NCBI GenBank assembly: GCA_030533445.1
Contig: CM060081.1
Span: forward strand, 2,003,315 to 2,067,314
DNA length: 64,000 nucleotides
Direction: 5' to 3'
DNA from: Cyprinodon diabolis
Taxonomy: Eukaryota > Chordata > Actinopteri > Cyprinodontiformes > Cyprinodontidae
Shown here: one piece after another, positions 46,558 to 59,269 of the stretch
Layout of the letters: each line of letters begins with the position of its first letter
Numbering within the stretch: position 1 is the first letter of the stretch
Program-made: the position numbers and the translations under genes
The notes under the pieces: model-generated
Told to the model about the DNA's origin: nothing
Databases searched by the model: none
The model's input: only the letters and a program-made list of their open reading frames with translations

Positions 46558-47421
46558 TCAGGGTTTTGGAGGACTAATAAATGTGGCCAGATTCCTAGAA
46601 AGAAGAGCTGCACCATCCAAAGTGGGATGGATGCCGTCTCTCCGAATCAGACCAGGCTTTCCCCAAAAGGATTGCCAATTATTAATGTAGCCCACGTTGT
46701 TTTCAGGACACCACCTAGACAACCATTGGTTGAATGACGACATGCGGCTAAACATGTCATCACTGGTCAGATCAGGGAGGGGACCAGAGAAAATTACGGA
46801 GTCCGACATTTTTTTGGCAAACTTACACACCGAAGCAACACTAATTTTAGTGACCTCCGATCGGCGTAACCGGGTGTCATTACCACCAGCGTGAATAACA
46901 ATCTTACTGTATTTAACCTTATCCTTAGCCAGTAGTTTCAGGTAGGATTTGATGTTGCCCGTTCTGGCCCCCGGCAAACATTTGACTATGGTCCCTGGTG
47001 TCTCTAATGCCACGTTTCTGACTATGGAGCTGCCAATCACCAGAGTGGGCTTCTCAGTGGGTGTGTCACTGAGTGGGGAAAACCGGTTAGAAACGTGAAC
47101 GGGTTGGTGGTGACCAGTGGGCAGAGATCCACGACTACGCTTTCTGCGTACAGTTAACCAATCGCCTGGCTGCTCAGGCAATTTCGGAGGACAGCTAGGT
47201 GGGGGGCCTACTTTAACTCCTGGATGTTCAACAGCCTGAAGCCTGGATTCTAACTCTGACACCCTCGCCTCCAAAGCTACAAAAATACTACACTTATTAC
47301 ACATCCCATTATCACTAAAGGAGGCAGAGGAATAACTGAACATCTGACACAGAGAGCAGGAGAGAGGAGAGGAAGAAGGAAGAGTTGGAAAAGAGTCAAG
47401 GCAGGGAGAGAGAGAAGCCAT
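46558..47421 (-). CDS. L2 ORF1: zinc-finger-like, coiled-coil, SGNH-esterase protein (287 aa)
   Basis: An intact ORF1 of a CR1/L2-type LINE, thought to act as RNA chaperone or particle protein. Residues 22-44 hold a C-x2-C ... C-x2-C pair (Cys22, 25, 41, 44), then a short coiled coil ([17 protein letters not shown]). Residues about 125-280 look like an SGNH/GDSL hydrolase: VIGSSIVRN (Ser block), HAGGNDT (G-x-N-D block) and DGIHPT (D-x-x-H block) are all preserved. It precedes ORF2 in the same element, now separated by the nested copy. Confidence 0.87.
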   Translation of the reverse strand: MASLSPCLDSFPTLPSSSPLSCSLCQMFSYSSASFSDNGMCNKCSIFVALEARVSELESRLQAVEHPGVKVGPPPSCPPKLPEQPGDWLTVRRKRSRGSLPTGHHQPVHVSNRFSPLSDTPTEKPTLVIGSSIVRNVALETPGTIVKCLPGARTGNIKSYLKLLAKDKVKYSKIVIHAGGNDTRLRRSEVTKISVASVCKFAKKMSDSVIFSGPLPDLTSDDMFSRMSSFNQWLSRWCPENNVGYINNWQSFWGKPGLIRRDGIHPTLDGAALLSRNLATFISPPKP

Positions 47422-47640
47422 AGCAATGCTAAGCTAGCGCTAGCCTAGGCTAGCTACTCCTTGCTATCAGAAATAAAACCGTGGAAACTGACAAGTGCTC
47501 AGTAGAAAAGTGCAGCAGAAGGTGCTATGTTTTAAACTAGTCAGTTAGAGTTACTTAGATACAGAGATATCACAGAGAAAATAACTTAACTTCAGATGGA
47601 GTTCCTCTGGACAGCTGCAGCAGCTGCACACTGCACACAC

Positions 47641-47888
47641 ACAATTATAGCCTACCTATACTAGAACATAAATGTTATGTTACATTTGTAGCCTAGTTTT
47701 ATTATTCCTTTAATCACATCTGATTAATATAGGCTAATAAAGAGTTGAATAGCAGAGGCCTATATGTGACAAGGTTGGGAAAGGGCTATTTTTTATTACC
47801 GTCCATGAAGGTCGGCCTATCCACCCGCACGTTTGCTCCCTGTCCCAAATTTCAGCCCATCTCATCTGGTCACCCTAGAAACAACAGG
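47641..47888. other. Unassigned
   Basis: Short stretch between the L2 5' end and the hAT remnant. Nothing was recognised. Confidence 0.35.
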
Positions 47889-48182
47889 CAGGGGTGGGTG
47901 GGGGGGGGAACAGGATTTGGAAGACGCGCCAGCAGCACTTTATAGGTCTGCTGTATACTGTGTACTTTGCATTTAGAGTGACCTACGATGACGGCGGAAA
48001 GAAAGTTGTGGATAAAAGTGCAACAGTGTGCAAGCATTGTGCAACACGTTTTGTTTATGCTAACAGCAACACGACCAACATGTCATGCTAATACTCAACA
48101 TATACCGAACCGAAAACCGTGACCACGAAACCGTGAACCGAACCAAACCGTGGATTTTGTGAACCATTCCACCCCTAATAGA
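47889..48182 (+). mobile_element. hAT (ZBED-type) transposon remnant
   Basis: The plus-strand frame at 47894-48091 includes VDKSATVCKHCATRFVYANS, which matches the start of a BED zinc finger of hAT transposases (C-x2-C seen, His part lost). The following ACCGAACCGAAAACCGTGAC and CACCCCTAATAG resemble the terminal part of Ac-type fish hAT elements. The catalytic domain is missing. Confidence 0.65.
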
Positions 48183-48187
48183 TATAA

Positions 48188-48189
<2 letters not shown>

Positions 48190-48266
<77 letters not shown>

Positions 48267-48271
48267 TATAT
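48190..48271. repeat. (AT)n microsatellite
   Basis: About 40 AT units, adjoining the 5' side of the R4-like LINE piece. Confidence 0.97.
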
Positions 48272-48977
48272 TCATGGCAGCACAAGAACAGGCACTCAGT
48301 ACAAGATCAATAAAGGCCAGGGTCTACCACACCAGGCAGGACCCCCGATGCAGACTGTGCAAAGATGCCTCTGAAACAATACAGCACATAACAGCAGGGT
48401 GTAAAATGCAGGCAGGAAGTGCATACATGGAACGCCACAACCAGGTAGCTGTCATAGTGTACAGGAACATCTGCCATGAGTATGGGCTGGAAGTCCCAAG
48501 GTCAAAATGGAAGACACCTCCTAAGGAAGTTGAGAATGACCGAGCTAAGGTCCTATGGGACTTCAAGATCCAGACTGACAAACAGGTGATGCTAACCAAC
48601 CAGACATCGTGTTGATCGACAAACAGCAGAAGAAGGCAGTAGTGATAGATGTGGCAATCCCAAGCGACAGCAACATCAAGAAGAAAGAACACGAGAAGCT
48701 TGAGAAATACCAAGGGCTGAAGGAGGAGCTAGAAAAGATGTGGAAAGTAAGAGCAGCAGTGGTGCCAGTGGTAATTGGAGCACTGGGGGCTGTGACCCCC
48801 AAACTGGGAGAGTGGCTACAGCAGATTCCAGGTAAAACATCAGAGGTCTCTGTCCAGAAGAGCGCAGTCCTAGGAACAGCTAAGATACTGCGCAGAACCC
48901 TCAAACTCCCAGGCCTCTGGTAGAGGACCCCAGCTTGAGGATGACACATACCACCCCACGAGAGGGGAAGAAAACAG
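48272..48977 (+). mobile_element. R4/Dong-like LINE, C-terminal zinc finger and restriction-like endonuclease
   Basis: The first frame (48274-48615) carries a C-x2-C-x8-H-x4-C knuckle (CRLCKDASETIQHITAGC), then RSKWKTPPKEVEN. The second frame (48609-48923) starts at LIDKQQKKAVVIDVAIP. Read through a 1-nt shift at about 48588-48610, this yields a P-D-x14-D restriction-like endonuclease signature. It then ends LRRTLKLPGLW, the usual C-terminus of this group. It lies between two (AT)n tracts. RT is absent, so this is a 5'-truncated, frameshifted copy. Confidence 0.75.
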
Positions 48978-48987
48978 TTTTTTTTTT

Positions 48988-49069
<82 letters not shown>
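48978..49069. repeat. Poly-T plus (AT)n microsatellite
   Basis: A T run then about 38 AT units at the 3' side of the R4-like piece. Confidence 0.97.
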
Positions 49070-49249
49070 TCTCGATACCATTTGAGTACCACAAGGATAA
49101 AAACAAAGACCCCAAAAATAACAGAATTGTTTTTATTAATAAATAAAATACAAAAAATAAAATACAATAAACAATAAGAACAATATTTTGAGGTTGTATG
49201 CTGTGCAAACAGCACTCTTGCCTCTGTTATTTTCCACCAAAACTGGTTG

Positions 49250-50060
49250 TTTTTGCCCTCCTGCAGCAGCGCTGGTCATGCTCTCTACTGAGAGGTGTTC
49301 TGTCCGACCCGGCCTGACTGAGGTCTGTTGGTGAGGAAGTCTAGCAGCCAATAGGAGCAGAGATGGCGTCCTCAGTGGAGCGGTTCCGTCGGTAGGCGAA
49401 CTGGAACGGGTGGAATGTTGGCGGCAGACTGGAGACGATGTGTTCTTTAACCAGCCTTTGGAAGCACTTCATCATGATGGGAGTCAGAGCGACAGGCCGC
49501 TAATCATTGAGGGAGGCGACCTGAGGCTTCTGGAATAATGGAGGCAGACTGGAAGCATGCTGGCACTATGGATTGGTCCAGCCAGGTGTTAAAATTGTCT
49601 GAGGACATCAGCCAGGTGACCTGCACACTCCTAAACCCCCCACCCAGGTAGTATGGTATTGGGGCCTGAGGCCTTTCTTGGGTTGACTCTCCTCAGAATC
49701 TTCCCCTCGCCAGCTATGTCAAGGCAGAGTGTCTCCTCTCCCTGATTGGGAACAGCTTTCACTGCTGGAGGCTGTTTAGTGCCTCAACCTTCCAAAGAAA
49801 TTTAGTCCATTTAGGAAGTCATCATCAGCTACACCCACCGGGGGGAGGGTGTGTTGTAGTCTTTGATCGCCCGTATGCCTTTCTGCATCCTCCTGGTGTT
49901 GCTGGCATTGTGGAAGAGATCCTGGATCTTCTGGGTGTGGTTCTGCTTCACCGATCTGATGGCACGGTTCAACAGCGCAATGTGCTTGTCAATGAAATTG
50001 TCCTTAGGGATATTAGATAGTGCACCAATAACAGCGCCCAACATGACCAATAGGATGAGA
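49250..50060 (-). pseudogene. Rex/CR1-type LINE reverse transcriptase remnant
   Basis: Minus-strand order: NTRRMQKGIRAIKDYN (about 49890), VASLND then [20 protein letters not shown] (about 49500-49440), [12 protein letters not shown] (about 49380), then LTNRPQS-type sequence (about 49320). These are RT blocks of a CR1/Rex-like LINE, with stops, frame breaks and a missing segment between STEDA and the LTNRPQ block. Confidence 0.75.
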
Positions 50061-50148
50061 GCTCACATAATTCTTGAGATGTGAGCTCAGTGCGAGATTA
50101 CGCAAGACAAGAGGGGGAATTCAAGATGTCGACCTGGGAAAGACCGGG

Positions 50149-50384
50149 TCAATAATAATAATAATCATTGAACTTTATTGATCTTCCATTGGAGAAATTT
50201 ACCTCTGCATTTAACCCATCCCCTTGGGGAGCAGTGGGCTGCCATCGTGGGACACCCAAGGGAGCAGTGTGGGGTTAAGGGTCTTTGCTCAGAGACCCAG
50301 AGTGGCAGTCTGTGGGAGTGGGACTCAAACTCAGAACCTCAGGATTCCAACATCTATGCCCTGACCCCTAGGCTGCCACTTCCC
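50149..50384 (-). mobile_element. tRNA-derived SINE (copy 2)
   Basis: On the minus strand the head holds GAGTTTGAGTCCC, close to a tRNA B box, then a body, and the tail GATCAATAAAGTTCAATGAT followed by (ATT)n at the low coordinate. It shares several blocks with 25655-25868. Confidence 0.75.
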
Positions 50385-50683
50385 TTCAGCAAATTTGAAC
50401 ATTTTAGTTTCTGGGGGGGAAAACAGGCCGTACAATTTTACCTTTTTTAGTAAAGGGCGTACAATGTATGGCTGTATATATGGCTAGCTAAAAGCCCTTT
50501 CCAGAAGACAGAGCAGCATTGACTGTTCAGTTATAACATGTGATGTCAGTGCTGCAGTGCATGCTGGGGGATGTATTTCTATTCTGGTTATATGGAGTTT
50601 GATGATCACATGGATGTTTAAGGTGAAGTATCCTTTTTTTAACCTACGAATAGAAAGTCTTTCTCCTGTGTTTGTTTTTCCAG

Positions 50684-53600
50684 ACCGCCTCCAGGATTAT
50701 GATGGAAAAGAAGAGGTTTTCTCTGAGCAGTGGTCCTCTGAACAGGAAAGGAGATCCAGGTTGGATCAAGCGGAACCAGAACCTCTGCAGATAGGAGAAC
50801 AGCAAAAGCCAGAACATCACGGGACAAGAGAGGAAACCATGGAGCTCCTCATTAGTGAGCATGAAGAGCAGCTTGTTTTGGAACAGAAGACTTTAAATAC
50901 TGGAAAGAAACCTCTACCATGTTTGACATGTGGAAAAGTGTTTCTAAAAAAAGACAATTTAATGGTTCACATTAGAACTCACACAAGCGAGAAGCCTTTC
51001 GAATGTCTGTCCTGTGGAAAAAAATTCACTGTGAAATCTAGCCTTGAAACCCACATGAGAATTCACACAGGCGTGAAGCCTTTCGAATGTCTGTCCTGTG
51101 GAAAAAAATTCACTGTGAAATCTAGCCTTGAAACCCACATGAGAACTCACACAGGCGTGAAGCCTTTCGAATGTCTGTCCTGTGGAAAAAAATTCACTGT
51201 GAAATCTAGTCTTGAAACCCACATGAGAATCCACGTAGGCGTGAAGCCTTTCGCATGTCTGTCCTGTGGAAAAAAATTCACTCAGAAATCTAGTCTTGAA
51301 ACCCACATGAGAATTCACACAGGCGTGAAGCCTTTCGAATGTCTGTCCTGTGGAAAAAAATTCACTCAGAAATGTAATCTTGAAGCTCACATGAGAATTC
51401 ACACAGGCGTGAAGCCTTTCGAATGTCTGTCCTGTGGAAAAGAATTCACTCAGAAATCTAGCCTTGAAACCCACATGAGAATTCACACAGGCGAGAAGCC
51501 TTTCGAATGTCTGTCCTGTGGAAAAAAATTCACTGTGAAATCTAGTCTTGAAACCCACATGAGAACTCACACAGGCGTGAAGCCTTTCGAATGTCTGTCC
51601 TGTGGAAAAAAATTCACTGTGAAATCTAGTCTTGAAACCCACATGCGAATTCACACAGGCGTGAAGCCTTTCGAATGTCTGTCCTGTGGAAAAAAATTCA
51701 CTCAGAAATGTAATCTTGAAGCTCACATGAGAATTCACACAGGCGTGAAGCCTTTCGAATGTCTGTCCTGTGGAAAAGAATTCACTCAGAAATCTAGCCT
51801 TGAAACCCACATGAGAATTCACACAGGCGTGAAGCCTTTCAAATGTCTGTCCTGTGGAAAAAAATTCACTGTGAAATCTAGTCTTGAAACCCACATGAGA
51901 ATCCACGTAGGCGTGAAGCCTTTCGCATGTCTGTCCTGTGGAAAAAAATTCACTCAGAAATCTAGTCTTGAAACCCACATGAGAATTCACACAGGCGTGA
52001 AGCCTTTCGAATGTCTGTCCTGTGGAAAAAAATTCACTATGAAATCTAGTCTTGAAACCCACATGAGAATTCACACAGGCGTGAAGCCTTTCGAATGTCT
52101 GTCCTGTGGAAAAGAATTCACTCAGAAATCTAGCCTTGAAACCCACATGAGAATTCACACAGGCGTGAAGCCTTTCAAATGTCTGTCCTGTGGAAAAAAA
52201 TTCACTGTGAAATCTAGTCTTGAAACCCACATGAGAATCCACGTAGGCGTGAAGCCTTTCGCATGTCTGTCCTGTGGAAAAAAATTCACTCAGAAATCTA
52301 GTCTTGAAACCCACATGAGAATTCACACAGGCGTGAAGCCTTTCGAATGTCTGTCCTGTGGAAAAAAATTCACTCAGAAATGTAATCTTGAAGCTCACAT
52401 GAGAATTCACACAGGCGTGAAGCCTTTCGAATGTCTGTCCTGTGGAAAAGAATTCACTCAGAAATCTAGCCTTGAAACCCACATGAGAATTCACACAGGC
52501 GAGAAGCCTTTCGAATGTCTGTCCTGTGGAAAAAAATTCACTGTGAAATCTAGTCTTGAAACCCACATGAGAACTCACACAGGCGTGAAGCCTTTCGAAT
52601 GTCTGTCCTGTGGAAAAAAATTCACTGTGAAATCTAGTCTTGAAACCCACATGCGAATTCACACAGGCGTGAAGCCTTTCGAATGTCTGTCCTGTGGAAA
52701 AAAATTCACTCAGAAATGTAATCTTGAAGCTCACATGAGAATTCACACAGGCGTGAAGCCTTTCGAATGTCTGTCCTGTGGAAAAGAATTCACTCAGAAA
52801 TCTAGCCTTGAAACCCACATGAGAATTCACACAGGCGTGAAGCCTTTCAAATGTCTGTCCTGTGGAAAAAAATTCACTGTGAAATCTAGTCTTGAAACCC
52901 ACATGAGAATCCACGTAGGCGTGAAGCCTTTCGCATGTCTGTCCTGTGGAAAAAAATTCACTCAGAAATCTAGTCTTGAAACCCACATGAGAATTCACAC
53001 AGGCGTGAAGCCTTTCGAATGTCTGTCCTGTGGAAAAAAATTCACTCAGAAATGTAATCTTGAAGCTCACATGAGAATTCACACAGGCGTGAAGCCTTTC
53101 GAATGTCTGTCCTGTGGAAAAGAATTCACTCAGAAATCTAGCCTTGAAACCCACATGAGAATTCACACAGGCGAGAAGCCTTTCGAATGTCTGTCCTGTG
53201 GAAAAGAATTCACTCAGAAATCTAGTCTTGAAACCCACATGCGAATTCACACAGGCGTGAAGCCTTTCGAATGTCTGTCCTGTGGAAAAAAATTCACTCA
53301 GAAATGTAATCTTGAAGCTCACATGAGAATTCACACAGGCGTGAAGCCTTTCGAATGTCTGTCCTGTGGAAAAGAATTCACTCAGAAATCTAGCCTTGAA
53401 ACCCACATGAGAATTCACACAGGCGTGAAGCCTTTCAAATGTCTGTCCTGTGGAAAAAAATTCACTGTGAAATCTAGTCTTGAAACCCACATGAGAATCC
53501 ACGTAGGCGTGAAGCCTTTCGCATGTCTGTCCTGTGGAAAAAAATTCACTCAGAAATCTAGTCTTGAAACCCACATGAGAATTCACACAGGCGTGAAGCC

Positions 53601-54558
53601 TTTCGAATGTCTGTCCTGTGGAAAAAAATTCACTCAGAAATGTAATCTTGAAGCTCACATGAGAATTCACACAGGCGTGAAGCCTTTCGAATGTCTGTCC
53701 TGTGGAAAAGAATTCACTCAGAAATCTAGCCTTGAAACCCACATGAGAATTCACACAGGCGAGAAGCCTTTCGAATGTCTGTCCTGTGGAAAAAAATTCA
53801 CTGTGAAATCTAGTCTTGAAACCCACATGAGAACTCACACAGGCGTGAAGCCTTTCGAATGTCTGTCCTGTGGAAAAAAATTCACTGTGAAATCTAGTCT
53901 TGAAACCCACATGCGAATTCACACAGGCGTGAAGCCTTTCGAATGTCTGTCCTGTGGAAAAAAATTCACTCAGAAATGTAATCTTGAAGCTCACATGAGA
54001 ATTCACACAGGCGTGAAGCCTTTCGAATGTCTGTCCTGTGGAAAAGAATTCACTCAGAAATCTAGCCTTGAAACCCACATGAGAATTCACACAGGCGTGA
54101 AGCCTTTCAAATGTCTGTCCTGTGGAAAAAAATTCACTGTGAAATCTAGTCTTGAAACCCACATGAGAATCCACGTAGGCGTGAAGCCTTTCGCATGTCT
54201 GTCCTGTGGAAAAAAATTCACTCAGAAATCTAGTCTTGAAACCCACATGAGAATTCACACAGGCGTGAAGCCTTTCGAATGTCTGTCCTGTGGAAAAAAA
54301 TTCACTCAGAAATGTAATCTTGAAGCTCACATGAGAATTCACACAGGCGTGAAGCCTTTCGAATGTCTGTCCTGTGGAAAAGAATTCACTCAGAAATCTA
54401 GCCTTGAAACCCACATGAGAATTCACACAGGCGAGAAGCCTTTCGAATGTCTGTCCTGTGGAAAAAAATTCACTGTGAAATCTAGTCTTGAAACCCACAT
54501 GAGAATTCACACAGGCGTGAAGCCTTTCGAATGTCTGTCCTGTGGAAAAAAATTCACT

Positions 54559-54561
<3 letters not shown>
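50684..54561 (+). CDS. C2H2 zinc-finger gene, exon 2 with 43 complete fingers
   Basis: A nuclear DNA-binding protein. Spliced to exon 1, it predicts 1313 residues. The linker (LQDYDGKEEVFSEQWSSEQE, then LDQAEPEPLQIGEQ) is the acidic region usual in teleost two-exon ZNF genes. Fingers start at Cys 50920 and recur every 84 bp (28 aa) with C-x2-C-x12-H-x3-H. Finger 1 is distinct (CLTCGKVFLKKDNL). The others use only four contact sets at -1,2,3,6: V,S,S,T; Q,S,S,T; Q,C,N,A; M,S,S,T. Linkers are mostly TGVKP, not TGEKP. An 8-finger (672-bp) super-repeat recurs. TAG at 54559 (CAG to TAG in finger 44) ends it. The upstream ATG at 50557 is intronic. Confidence 0.88.
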
Positions 54562-55779
<1,218 letters not shown>

Positions 55780-56700
55780 TTCATGCATATTTGGAAGGAT
55801 TTAGAAGAAGTCACAAAATTTAGACACCACAGAAATGAACAGGAGAAATCTTTTCCAGGTTTCACTTGTGGTAAATATCCATCTACAAACTCCTTCACCT
55901 CAGTACATGACAAAGGCATTTTTCTTGCTAAGAATAAACCTGTCATAACCGTGGTACTGTATTAATTACCTGAAAACTAGAACAGATAAGGTACAATGTT
56001 GTAAAACTGGTAAATATTTAAACTATGGAACACCAAAGAACTGTTTAGAGGCTGGAGTCTGTACTTTGCTGTTAAACTGAAGTCCTAAGACAGTGAATAT
56101 TGTTGGTTTAAAGAGTTAAACATTAGTTTAAAGTTGTTGCTGTTATTTGGTTAAAAGTTTATGTTCTTGCTGATCAGTTTTTACCTGCTTAAGGTTGGAA
56201 AAAAAGCTTTTGGCTTATTATTGTATTACAGAAGTTTCACACTCAAATGTGTAATGTTTCTACTTTATAAGGATTTCTAAAGTATCATTTTGCTTTGAAC
56301 TATTTCGTATTATTTTGTTCTTGATAGTATAGTATTGATAGTTGTAGATGTTTTGTTTACCTGCTTTGATTGAAGAAAACTATCATCTATTTTAATAACA
56401 AGTTTTTTATGCATTTTCTGATGTGGATGTTTTCCATTAACGTAATCAACTCTAGATTGAATAGCTAAGCAAAAATATTCTAATAAATAAATATGGTAAA
56501 AAAAAGTGATTAATTATATGGTTTAATTAAAAAGAATTGTTTCTGATGATTTAAGACAACAAAAAGCTCTTTATATAAATTGTTTAGTTATTCATTGTTG
56601 TGCAATTTTGCTTGTTAAACTGTAAATGTATTAACTGTAACCACAAGTTATGATTGACTAGTTATTTAATAAAGGGAAAGAAATAAAGTGAGTGTTGGTC
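55780..56700 (+). other. Probable 3'UTR of the ZNF gene with poly(A) signals
   Basis: AT-rich non-coding DNA. AATAAA hexamers at 56668-56673 and 56682-56687 are followed by a GT-rich stretch (GTGAGTGTTGG), a plausible polyadenylation site. Placement is inferred. Confidence 0.45.
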
Positions 56701-57029
56701 AAATGATTATAACTAACAATTTGTTCAGTTACCAGGTGTTATTAAATATCAAGCTAAGCTTTGTGGCTGGACGCTTGGACCAGGGGTCCGTTTAAAGATG
56801 CATGTTTACTGAAGACTAAATAGTTTTCTTAACCTGAAATCAGGTTTTCCGCTTCAGAGTGTTTCCTCAACCTCTCTTTCAGTCACCGTAGTAACATTCT
56901 CTCCAACGACACAAAACATTGTCGTAGTTTTGGGCATAAAAAAATTACCTAGGTCAGCTTTATTAATCTTAAATCTGTCATTATAGATATAATTTTTGGT
57001 ATTCTAGAAATATGTTTTTTGAAATCCCA
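56701..57029. other. Unassigned
   Basis: No recognised feature. Confidence 0.4.
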
Positions 57030-58060
57030 TACTGTGAAATCAAGCTGCAGTATGGGATAAGATCATTTGCTTCAAATTAATGTTCAAAGAATTAATTTCT
57101 TTCCTACTGTATTCGGAAAAGCTTATGATGGATTTATTTTGCATGATATCAGGGTAGTTAAAGATTGCCGTGCGGTTGCATGGTATTGCTGAGGATTCAG
57201 TCATTCTGAGAAACTCCCACCAAGCTGTCAAAGATGAGCTAATGCTGATGATGTTCAAACTTCTATGCCTTTCTATGTTTAAACTAATAAATTGAAGATC
57301 TGCAACACTAATAATGGATGATAGACTTTCTACATCTAACCAGGACTCGTCTTGTGAGCTTTCTTTTAGCCATTTACATCTGGATTGTAGCCTGTTTGCT
57401 AGGAAGTAATGATAGAAGTTGGGCAGATCTAATCCTATTTTTTCTTTGGTCTTCCGTAGCGTTTTTAAGTTGATATGTGGGGGTTTATCTTTCCAGAGAA
57501 ATTTGGTAATGGAAGAATCTAAATATTTAAACCATTCTGGGGATGGTTTGTTTGGAATAATTGAAAATAGCTCATTTATTTTTTGGTAAAACCATCATTT
57601 TTATTGAAGCAACCCTACCAAGGAGGGATCTGGTTAAGGACTTCCACTTTTTTAATAGTGGGATGTGGTTTTTATTTTGTTATGACATCCACTTGTTTAG
57701 TTAGAGATGTTTATGCCTAAATATTTAATATTTTCTGACTGCAGTTGTACATTGGAGGCCTTTTGGAAACTACAATAAATAGGTAGGACTGTGTATTTAG
57801 ATCAATTTATAATTTGAGATTCTTTAGAAAATGTGATCACACAGAGAGCGAGGTGTGGAGAACGAGTAATACATCATCTGCATGAAGACTGACTTTCTGT
57901 TCCTGCATTTAATACATTTAATATCATTGTTGTTTCAATAAAGATGGCAAACAATGAGGGAGAGAGCGGGCATCCTTGCTTATTGCCCCTCTGCAGATTA
58001 AAGCTAGAAGAAGTTTGGTTATTTGTTCTAATCAGTGGCAGCTGGCCAATAGAGGGCGCT
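57030..58060 (-). pseudogene. Fish L1-type LINE ORF2 remnant
   Basis: The minus strand reads L1 RT block SFNLQRGNKQGCPLSPSLFA (about 57935-57995), then FLWKDKPPHINLKTLRKT (about 57460-57510), and the C-terminal region ending near 57040. Many stops and shifts. Confidence 0.82.
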
Positions 58061-58117
58061 GCCCCAACCACCCAATGACCCTGATTAAGACAAAAAAAAA
58101 AACACAAAAATTATAAA

Positions 58118-59096
58118 TGTTAAAATGAGGAAGTTATGTCCCCTAAAAAAGGCCGTTGCGCCTCGGGGGCTTCCTCATTAACATTAAAAACACTGGAGAT
58201 ATTTTGTAATAAGGAATCTCCTCACCTTGTAGTTGTTGCGGCCGCAGGCTGTGGAGTTTTTTCCGTCGGTGGCTCTGTTGTTTTGCTTCCAGGTCACGGG
58301 CGGAAACACCAATTGTTAAAATGAGGAAGTTATGTCCCCTAAAAAAAGCCGTTGCATCTCGGGGGCTTCCTCATTAACATTAAAAACACTGGAGATATTT
58401 TGTAATAAGGAATCTCCTCACCTTGTAGTTGTTGCGGCCGCAGGCTGTGGAGTTTTTTCCGTCGGTGGCTCTGTTGTTTTGCTTCCAGGTCACGGGCGGA
58501 AACACCAATTGTTAAAATGAGGAAGTTATGTCCCCTAAAAAAAGCCGTTGCATCTCGGGGGCTTCCTCACGGTTCTTTTCCTGGGAGCAAGTTTTTTACT
58601 ACTCTTAACTCAAACTGGGTAAAATCATATAAAAAGGACTATAAAAACAGGAGTAAGACATAACAGAGTTTATTCCAGATCAGGTCGTTACAGGACAGAG
58701 AAAATGCTTTGGAGCTTGCACAGCTGTGGGCTCAAAAATCACGTCCGCGAGCGTCCGGCAAAGATTGAGCCCCGAACAAGGTCATCTCCTGCTTCTTATA
58801 GCTCATGAGTCTATGTGTTGCATCATGTCGATGTTTAGCTGTTAGTATCAGAAACTGACACGCCATCCATGTCTTGAACTTCATGCAGCTTGCTTCAGGG
58901 TTACAGATAGCTCTCCTATCAGACCGGCTCCAAGATGTGCCCATATCCTGTGTATTGTTAAAGACATGAAGCCTGCCCTGATTAGCTGACCTCCGTACAC
59001 ACAGTGACATCCACCATGTGAAGGAAGGCCTTCTACTCTGTCTATCTGGCTAACAGAATAACAATGCACATGATGTATAAAAGAATAAACCTAACA
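58118..59096 (-). mobile_element. Compact LTR element: full LTR plus tandem PBS/leader units
   Basis: The whole insertion begins TGTTAAAATGAGG and ends CCTAACA, with TAAA directly repeated at 58114-58117 and 59097-59100, consistent with a 4-bp TSD. A full LTR occupies 58510-59096. To its left are two 196-bp units (58118-58313, 58314-58509), each made of about 58 bp of LTR terminus and about 138 bp of leader. Each unit ends at CGGGCGGAAACACCA (58297-58311, 58493-58507), which equals the 3' end of vertebrate tRNA-Val plus CCA, as a primer-binding site would. No coding region remains. Orientation is minus. Confidence 0.8.
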
Positions 59097-59100
59097 TAAA

Positions 59101-59269
59101 GTATTTTGAAATATATTGATATATATTTAAAAAATTTGCAAGATAAATATTTAATCATTAATGTTGATTAAAGCTGTCTGATTTCTTTGTTGGATTGGTC
59201 ACGTATTTCTGCCCTTGGAGGCAAAAATCTTTGCACATTGATACTGAGTTAGAATTCAAATTCAGGGGC
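59101..59269. other. Unassigned
   Basis: Short AT-rich spacer; nothing recognised. Confidence 0.35.

Larger units (their letters stand above)
39933..47640 (-). mobile_element. L2-clade LINE, near full length, minus strand
   Basis: On the minus strand, in order: 5' region (about 47640-47422), ORF1 (47421-46558), a foreign antisense L2 insertion (46533-43707), ORF2 with endonuclease and RT (43706-40661), 3'UTR and a GAATTGAATTGAATTG tail ending at about 39933. The 5' boundary is approximate. RT blocks and the short TTGAA-type tail are typical of fish L2 (CR1/L2 group). ORF2 has one 1-bp deletion; otherwise the copy looks young. No TSD was identified. Confidence 0.88.
32000..50683 (+). other. 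18.7-kb intron of the ZNF gene, filled with mobile DNA
   Basis: Bounded by donor GTAGGAAA (32000) and acceptor TTTGTTTTTCCAG (ending 50683), which has a long pyrimidine tract. Almost the whole interval is assignable to transposons, in both orientations. No further coding exon was found inside it. Confidence 0.75.

Noticed and set aside
48060..49215. ORFs rich in Ile-Tyr repeats
   Set aside because: Translation of (AT)n microsatellites.
50557..50683. ATG at 50557 as the start of the zinc-finger protein
   Set aside because: The first 42 codons are hydrophobic, unlike any ZNF N-terminus, and end exactly at a strong splice acceptor; exon 1 at 31936 explains the start better.
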